From Acanthamoeba lenticulata (lineage: Eukaryota; Discosea; Longamoebia; Acanthamoebidae): a stretch of 10,059 nucleotides of DNA. Where the stretch lies: assembly GCA_002179805.1 (NCBI GenBank), contig NAVB01004099.1, positions 1-10,059 on the forward strand. The letters run 5' to 3'. Both the position numbers and the translations under genes were made by a program. Under the pieces are notes generated by a model, which was not told the DNA's origin, did not search any database, and worked only from the letters and a program-made list of their open reading frames with translations. This document shows positions 1 to 6,900 of the stretch, one piece after another; the first letter of the stretch is position 1; the number at the start of each line of letters is the position of its first letter.

Positions 1-2036
1 CGCCCCGAGGACGATGACGAGCGGCTCGGCGGGTGGGCGAAGGGGGAGCAGGCGTACCTCGAGCAGCAGCGAAGTCGGGGCCATGTTGGCGTCGCAGGCG
101 GCCAGGATCTTGGCGGTGCGGTCCTTGAGCCCACAGTAGGCGGCCAACTGGTAAAGAGAGGGACGAGACCATGCGCAAGAGAGATGAGCCTGATGATTGA
201 AAAAGGAGAAGAAAGAGGAGGAAGAGGATTGCTGGAGAAGGGGGGGACCTTGGTGCGGTACTTCTCCTCCTTTCTGCTGCGGCGGAAAGAGGGAAGGGCG
301 CTGCTGAGCGACAGCTCCAGGTTCTGCGTGGCCATGCGATTCCACGCAAACTTGCACGTGATCCCGCCCTGTTATGTTTTTGTGCGTGCGTGTGAGCATA
401 GGCGTCGAGCAGGAGCCAGAAAAGCCAGAAATGAGTCATGACTCAGGGAGCGACGGAAAACGGCGCGCGCGCACACGCACATACCCGATTGATGACCATA
501 TGCGGTGCCTCGGACGGGACGAGGACCAGGTCACCCACACGCTGCTTCACCACGTAGGTCGGGAACGGCCCTCGCGCCCACTCCTACGCGCCGAGTGGGA
601 GGAGGAGGAAGAGGAGGGGATGGTGGTGGTGGTGGTGAATTGTTGGCCCGAGTTGAGGAAAGACACGGGCTTTTGGAGGAGAGGGGGGGGGGCAAAGAAG
701 ATTTGGGCTTCCTCCGAACCTCGGGAGACACGAAGCCGTTGTCGGCGTCGAGGTCCTGACCGAGGCGCTCAAAGTAGTCGTAGGCACGTGCGCGATCGTC
801 GGTGCAGGCAATCATCCACACGGCGTAGGCGTTGTCCTCGGACCAGAGCATCACATTGTGGCCCAACGTGCCCATAATGTCCTGCTCGGTCGAGGCAAGT
901 TTCGAAGAGAGATTGAGCATAAGGGGAAAAATGTGGAGGTGTGGAGGCCCTTAATGTGATGCACGTACCTTGTGAGCTGGGGTGCGTGTGCCGTTGAAGC
1001 CGATGTAGCACATGACCGACTCGGGCTGTGCATACTTGGGGAGCGTGCCCATCAAGTCGTCGTCGCCCTGCTCACACGCGACAGGTCAGACCAGAGCCCG
1101 TCGCTGCTTCTTTTCCTCGTCTTCCACGTGGAGGAGAGTGATGAAAATGGGGCTGCGCAGCTCGTATTGTACCTTCCACAGGAAGGACGAGTGGAGGTGC
1201 TGCCGCACGTGCGCGTCCCACTCGGGCGGGGGCGGGACGTCCTTGGCGTAGAGGCCCCGGTGGTTGCCCGTTTTGTCCGCCGCCACCGCGAAGTTGAAAT
1301 ACTCCCTGTGCCAACCACGACCATGCACGCGCCACGCAAAGGGTTGGGACAGAAGGCTACAGCATGCTTCATGAGGCCGAGGGCGTGTCGCACTGGAGTG
1401 TCGTGCGGTAGTCCTCGAACAAGTCATTGTCTCGCACGTCGACCAGCATGTCTCTGGATCCAGCGAAGTGTCAGCGACGCCAGCTGCTGGCAGCAAGCAG
1501 GATGTTTGGCTTGTGTGGCGGAGAAAAGGAAGGGGGTACGGGCAAGGAGGAGCGTTGGGTGAGACGCTGATGGTCGGAAAGTTGGAGAGAACAACTGGTA
1601 GACCCTTGCGCACGAGGGCCTTCGCCTCGCTGATACCGGCAGGGTTGTAGGGAAGGCGTGTCGCCCACCTCAGCCCACAGTCCTGTTCTTGGCTTTTGGC
1701 GTTTTCACTCCTCGTACGCCGCATTATGGGCGAGTCTGGCATAAGAGGATCAGCCATCGGGTGTGTGTTCGGCAGGCCGTGTTCCCCTTCTGGGACGATT
1801 GGAAACCAATTGCTGTCGCTTACTTTGCCAAGTTCAGCAAGCTGGAAGGCCTTCTTCGGAATCGCGCTTTGTCGCGATTCCTTGCGGTCTGCAATTTGTG
1901 TAGCATCAGTTTCATCTGTTGGTTGAGCAGGCAAACGCCCATTGTAACTGAGAGATGCTATGTGAAGAAGATCGCCACTGGCCATCAGACGGTCATCCGG
2001 CGGCCCTCCGCCGCTGCTGCCCATGGCCGACCTCAT
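1..2036 (-). CDS. JmjC-domain protein, 3' part missing
   Basis: Exons: 2036-1540, 1453-1394, 1305-1173, 1067-969, 881-720, 583-485, 368-249, and a last one from 189 or 147 to about 58; the gene continues past the left edge. The first 420 codons join in phase. JmjC domains are double-stranded beta-helix Fe(II)/2-oxoglutarate oxygenases, often histone demethylases. Seen: KALVRKGLPVVLSNF near 140-155, LYAKDVPPPPEW, MCYIGFNGTRTPAHKD with His262-Lys-Asp264 as the HxD iron motif (split between two exons), GHNVMLWSED, the strand KQRVGDLVLVPSEAPHMV with distal His345, and GGITCKFAWNR. The iron triad is therefore complete. No lysine occurs at the usual 2-oxoglutarate position (no Lys between 264 and 329). 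The pattern resembles a JmjC group I recall from fungi, with a following E-KYR-K...YQLAAYCGL region. Substrate unknown. The first about 130 residues show no recognisable domain and the true start could be a later ATG. Confidence 0.82.
584..719 (-). repeat. Low-complexity intron of the JmjC gene (poly-C, CCA and pyrimidine repeats)
   Basis: This 136-bp intron carries, on the plus strand, a run of ten G at 683-692, about six TGG units at 621-637 and GGA-rich sequence at 600-619. On the sense strand these are C and CT tracts and CCA repeats leading to the acceptor GCGTAG. A poly-pyrimidine tract before a 3' splice site is expected. The homopolymer and triplet runs are likely to vary in length or be misread. 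Confidence 0.6.
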
Positions 2037-2148
2037 CTTCGGTTTGGGTCAAAATCTGTAGCAAACATGTTTGCACTAGCTATTTTTGTATTGGGCAAAA
2101 AATGTAGATTTCACGCAAATGCTCCCTCCACCAAAGTGAATTTCACAA
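2037..2148 (-). promoter_or_regulatory. Intergenic gap: PCH2 3' end and presumed JmjC gene promoter
   Basis: These 112 bases separate the PCH2 stop codon from the first ATG of the JmjC gene. They are AT-richer than the exons and include a run of six A near 2097-2102. Two symmetric elements stand out: a perfect 14-bp palindrome at 2061-2074 and the interrupted palindrome GTGAA-T-TTCAC at 2136-2146. No polyadenylation signal could be assigned with confidence. Confidence 0.4.
2061..2074. promoter_or_regulatory. 14-bp perfect palindrome, possible dimeric factor site
   Basis: GCAAACATGTTTGC reads the same on both strands. It lies 25-38 bp upstream of the presumed JmjC start codon at 2036. Each half, GCAAACA, fits the forkhead-type RYMAACA consensus, so this could be a head-to-head pair of such sites; that is an inference from motif shape only. 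It could instead be a hairpin in the PCH2 3' untranslated region. Confidence 0.5.
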
Positions 2149-3873
2149 TCAGTGGTGGAGTTGCGCTCGCGCCCGCTCGGTGGCTTGCTTGAGTGCGCTG
2201 ATGAAGTCTCCCGCTGGAATACGCTTCCCCTTCAAGAACAGGGCGTGCGCTGTGCCGACAGGAAGAGTCAATTCCTCATATATGGCTTCGGATGGATGAG
2301 CTGCATGTGCCGTACCCAGGAACGGAAGCTTGCGCAGCTGGCGGCCGCTCAGGCCTTGGCACAGGAAGGCCACTTCAAGCAGGCGGACACTGAGACAGTT
2401 CACTGTGTGCTGATCCTGACCCAACAGGAGGATAGATTGATAGGTAAGGAGGCATTGCCACGGGGCCACAATCCCGACCCGCATGAGCTCCTCCAACGCG
2501 CTGCGCAGGATTTCGTAACAGGCTGCAGAGCAGCGCAAGTGAGCTCAAGAAGCGAACAGAAAGAGTGGGGTAACATCAAGGTACCAGAGGTGGAGGGCAG
2601 ACCAACGTGTAGCTTGAGGTCCGCGCGATCCATGAAAGCATCGTCGATGGCTGAAGTCAGATTAGAGGTGGCCAGTACGAGGACGTTGTTGTATCTATTC
2701 AGCGTGTCGAGCTGCGTCAGGAGGGCGTTGACCACTCGTATGGCGTCCGAGGGCTCACTTCCACTCATAGCGGCTTTACGCGCGGCCGATAGGCTCTCCA
2801 CTAAAGGGGTGCTCAGAGCAAGTTCTCAAGCGGGCGAATACAAGGACAAGTACCTTCATCGATCAGTACCACAACAAATGAACCGCTTTCCTCAAGGAGC
2901 TCTCTAATCTTGCCAAATACGCTCGAAACCAGTTTCCCGCTCTGTTGAACCTCGCTGGTCAGCAAGCGGTTGGAATACTTGTTGATGCGGTACCTCAGAG
3001 AAGAACTTGCTCATGAGTGAGTGAGCGTTGATTTCGACTAGCTGCCCGAAGTCATAACGTGCCGACAGCCGAATGGCGAGCTTATGGGCAAGAGCCTTGC
3101 TAATGCTCGTCTTACCGGTTCCAGGTGGGCCTGCAGGTGACAAGAGGCCTTGGTGACTCGGTGTCTTGACTTGGTGGTGAACGTCTGGAGCGCCAAAACG
3201 GTACCGTAAAAGAGGATCATCCGATTCCAGGCGATGATTTGAGAGGAGACGTTGGCGTCGGCGAAGGTCATGCCCGTTTCTACGTAGTCCAGAAGTTCTT
3301 CCTTGATTGAGCTCTCAAAGATAAGGCTATTTCGCCGTGAGTAGCTCCTTCTGGTGAAAGGATTGTGGGCACGCACTTTTCCCACTGTCTATTCAGCCCA
3401 CGGGACGGAAGGAGGAGAGTCCTGAAGGGTACGGTGCCCTCAGATGTCTCATCAGGCTCTCCGATGCTCGGTGCCAACTCTGTATCTACGTCGTACAGCG
3501 TGTACATGGCGATGGTAAAGTGTTCCGTTCCTGCCGACGGGCACCGAGCGTCAGAGAAATCTGGAGCGGCTACACGATCCCACGTACCGTTCAACTTAGT
3601 GCAGGAGGTGGGGCTGCTCGTGCGAAGGTGCAACATAACGTCCTCGAAATGCTCGTGGAGTGCTGAATCCAACACAAGGTGCAAGGGTTGAGCTTGTAGG
3701 GAAATGGCACCTGCCTGGGCCTTAGCCACCAACCAGCTCTCGAGCATGCGCGTCAACTCCGGCCTCTTGTGTAGGTCGTCGCCACGCAAACACGCCTCGA
3801 CCGAAATGATACTCGACATCATCGGGACACCTGCAGGAGGAGCTTGCCTGGGGGTTGCTTCCTCCACCTCCAT
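2149..3873 (-). CDS. PCH2: PCH2/TRIP13 family AAA+ ATPase (HORMA remodeller)
   Basis: Seven exons: 3873-3377, 3326-3205, 3130-2994, 2941-2854, 2800-2585, 2522-2316, 2249-2149. They join in phase to 1368 bases, about 455 residues (human TRIP13 has 432). Known: the hexamer threads the N-terminus of HORMA proteins such as Mad2 and Hop1, converting closed to open forms in the spindle and meiotic checkpoints. Seen: an N-terminal adaptor-binding region (1-165); Walker A GPPGTGKT at 207-214 with Lys213, split by an intron after the first base of Gly207; a pore-loop block SKFFSESGKLV at 247-257; Walker B VVVLIDE with Asp280-Glu281; the [11 protein letters not shown] block at 297-307; sensor-1 Asn328; DRAD at 339-342 with the likely arginine finger; sensor-2 GLSGR at 410-414 followed by LRKLPFLAHAL. 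All catalytic residues are present. Its introns (50-74 bp) are on average shorter than those of the neighbouring genes. The ATG at 3873 starts MEVEEAT; upstream near-cognate starts are unlikely. Confidence 0.93.
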
Positions 3874-3986
3874 CTTGAACAAAAGCGATCGTCTTTGAGA
3901 CAAACGTAAAAGTAGGACGAGACGGCCTTGGTACTGGTTTTGCCTGCCTTGTTAAGAAATGCGAAATATTACATCGCTAAAATGCC
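3874..3986 (-). promoter_or_regulatory. Intergenic gap: ATP13A1 3' end and presumed PCH2 promoter
   Basis: This 113-bp stretch between the ATPase stop (3989-3987) and the PCH2 start (3873) must hold the terminator and 3' untranslated region of the first gene and the promoter of the second. An AT-rich stretch with TGTAATATTT on the sense strand lies within about 20 bases after the stop and could belong to the polyadenylation region. No clear TATA element was seen. Confidence 0.35.
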
Positions 3987-6900
3987 TCAAGCCCGCCTGA
4001 ACACGAACAAGCACAACCGGTCCCACACAAAGGCAACAATGAAGTCGCCCAGCACGAAGCCCACCATCTGCCACTTGAACTAAAAAAATAAAATAGAAAA
4101 AGCAGTCTGTCAGTAAGGATCACGAGGGATCAAGGGGAAGAAGCGCAGTACCGGCAACGGCACAAGCTGGAGGTAGTCGTTGAAGGGCGGGATGACTTCA
4201 AGGGCGGCGACAACTGTGAGTGTGGCCATCGCTGAAAGGCCGTACAAGAGGCCCTTGTTCTCCCACAGGTCCTCCTTGAACGGTCGACCCTACATCGTAG
4301 GATGTTCTTATCGTTAGACCCAAAGCTAACCAGCCCAGTTGCCGGTATTACATACCCTGTGGTTGATGGTGAAGGTGGACACTTGCATAGCCGAGGTGAT
4401 AAGGAAGACGGCAGAATTGACCACGTTGGGCGAGAAGACGGCATCGGGAGAAAGGCGGTTCTCAGGGCCTTGCGCGGCGTGGGCGAGCTCGAGCACCTGC
4501 GTGAGTGCATAGAAATGAACTACAAACTGGCCCAGCAGCGACATGACGATGCCCGGGCTGAAGATGCTTCCGGCCGGCCGCTCCTTCGACAACCTCTCCA
4601 GTGGCTGCCAAGCCACACGGACCGCGGTGTGCGTCTCAGCGAAAAGGTCTCACGTGCAAGGGGCGCCCTCACGATATCGTGTTGCCAAGGAGACGAACCT
4701 TGGAGCGGGTGATGAAGAGGAAGCACATCGCGATGAGCACGCCCACGCACGTCATTTGCCTGGCGACGACGGCCAAACGTTAGAGGTAAGATACTGGAGA
4801 CTCGTCGGCCATCTCCTCCTCTCTCCCACAAGTCCGGAGCATGCGTACGTGTCGCCGAGCTTGATGCCGTCGTAGTAGAGGACCGAGAGGGAGTAGGCAG
4901 AGATGAGGCAGTTAAGCGCGAGGATCTTGTACATCTGCATCGTCGTCGCCAGCGTGCAGCGGCCCTGCTGCAGGATTTGCTCCACTACGCGCGCGGGAGA
5001 AGCAATCACAAAACCGATAGCTGGTGAGCGCCTGTGCCGTGTGTCCATGTGAGCAAGAGGGCAGAGGCGAGTACCAGGCGAGATGGTGGTGCTGCGGGCG
5101 GTGAAGGGCGATGCGATGGAGGCGTCGCCGAGCTGCACCATGCCGGCCTCTTCCTCCTCGAGCAGCGCTTGAAGGGTGATAGCCGCGCCGGGAGCACGTC
5201 TGTCCCTGGCCGAAGCGCCAGCTTGAGGACCGCGGCGTCCTGCGGGACCCTGAGTCTGAACCAAGAAGAACATCGCCCCCAACCATCCCCGATCGTCAAT
5301 GCCGCCCCTCTCGAAGCCACTGCACCCGACGTACAGAAGAGGATGAGCTTGGAGGCGCGCGCGGTTTATCAGCGACAGGAGCGGCGGCCTTGGCCGGTTC
5401 TTTGGCGGCGGACTTGTTACCGTCCTTGGAGGTGCCCGTAAGCAGCGCGACGCCTGAGAGAGAAAGGAAGGTGAGAAACGACTGCAGCAGCCCGCCGTTT
5501 CGTCAACGCGGGGTGACGGTACCAACGTGAGCCTGCTTGAGGGCGCCCACGTCGTTGGTGCCGTCGCCGCACATGAGGGTCGTGTGGCCGCTGGCCTTGA
5601 GGCCGGCGAGCACAAACTCCTTCTGCTGGGGCGACACGCGCGCCCACACGTTGACGCAGCTAAGCACGTTGCGCGTGCGGTTGCCAAACGCGTTCTGGAG
5701 GTGCGTCAGGCCGTCGCCCGACACACACAAGTCGAAACCGTCCACGCCCGTGAACCTGCCGCGACCGAGAGCGAGCTTCTTGGTCGTCGTCTCATCGATC
5801 GAGCGCCACTCCCACTGGTCCCGCTCATTTCCTGCGCACACGTACGTCGGCATGAAGTCAACTGTCGAGCTGTCTCGCGCAATGCAGAGAAGTGTGGCTC
5901 GCGTTGTCGTACCGCGGGAGGGCGAGAGGATGAGGACCGGGCGCGAGGTGATGGTGAGGTCCTTGGCCACTTGGCAGGCCGTCAGCGTGTTGTCGCCCGT
6001 GATCATCACGACCTGGCGTGAGGATTTCAGAGAGTTGATGAGGAGGGGCATGTCCCCAATGGCTCACGAAGCAGAGAGCTGAAGCGGGCACCTTGTGTGA
6101 GGACTCGAGCAGGTGCTTGACGACGACGAGCGACTCGGGCTTGAGGACAGAGCTGAAGACGAGGAAGCCGCCAAAGGTGAGGTTGGACTCGATGTCGTCG
6201 CGACCGAGCTTTGTGAGCTGGTGCGAATCGACCTTGGGCAAGGGCTTGTAGCCGGCCGCGATGATGCGGAACCCGCGGCGCGCATAGGACTGGTGCAGCT
6301 CGTCGTAATCGGCCGGCACGTCGTGGAAGAACTGCTTCATCACCTCGGGCGCACCCTATCCGAGCAGAACGTGTGGCACAACGAATCGGCAATCCAGTTT
6401 GTTCGTTTGCTGCATGTCAGCGCCCAGACGCCGTCACACCACAGACTGGTATGGCGGAGGCGAACCTTGGCGACGGCGAGAAGAGGCGGCGGAGTCTCGT
6501 GGTCGAGAGCGATGATGGTCGACATCCGCTTCAGCTCCGAGGTGAAGTGGAACCGGCGCACAATACGCACCCGCATGTTACGCTGGCTGCTGCCCTTGCG
6601 CGGCGTCGCCACGTCACCTATAGGTGTGCAGTGAAGAAAAAGCCGGCAACAGACACACACACATGAGCCCTCTGGATTGGGTTGGACTTGGTTCGGCTTC
6701 GAGGTCCCCTCGCACCCTTGGAGTACACCCAGCCGATGCCCTCGAGGGCGGCCACCTCCATCGGGTCGCCCACCTGTTGGCCGTCCAGGAACACCAGCGA
6801 GTGGCACCCGGCAATGGCATGGATCAAATTCTCGTCCTTCACATCCTTGCCCGGCGTCAAGGCATCGCCAGTCCCCCTGTCCGCGCCCCGCCGGCAGCTT

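Noticed and set aside
972..1562. Plus-strand open frame of 196 codons, and the other plus-strand frames
   Set aside because: They are antisense to exons and introns of recognisable minus-strand genes, have no family resemblance, and arise from the GC-rich composition.
5503..5522. Read-through end of the P-domain (GGTACC... then TGA) as a truncated ATPase
   Set aside because: A GT donor after Val-Gly position 5523 and the acceptor at 5454 restore the expected [10 protein letters not shown] sequence, so the gene is not broken.
4752..5687. A 311-codon minus-strand frame as an independent gene
   Set aside because: It is a read-through of ATP13A1 exons 17 and 18 with the stop-free intron 17 between them, flanked by other exons read in the wrong frame.
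6640..6664. CA/TG dinucleotide run as a mobile-element remnant
   Set aside because: It is a short intronic microsatellite-like tract (intron 11 of ATP13A1) with no flanking duplications or coding remnants.
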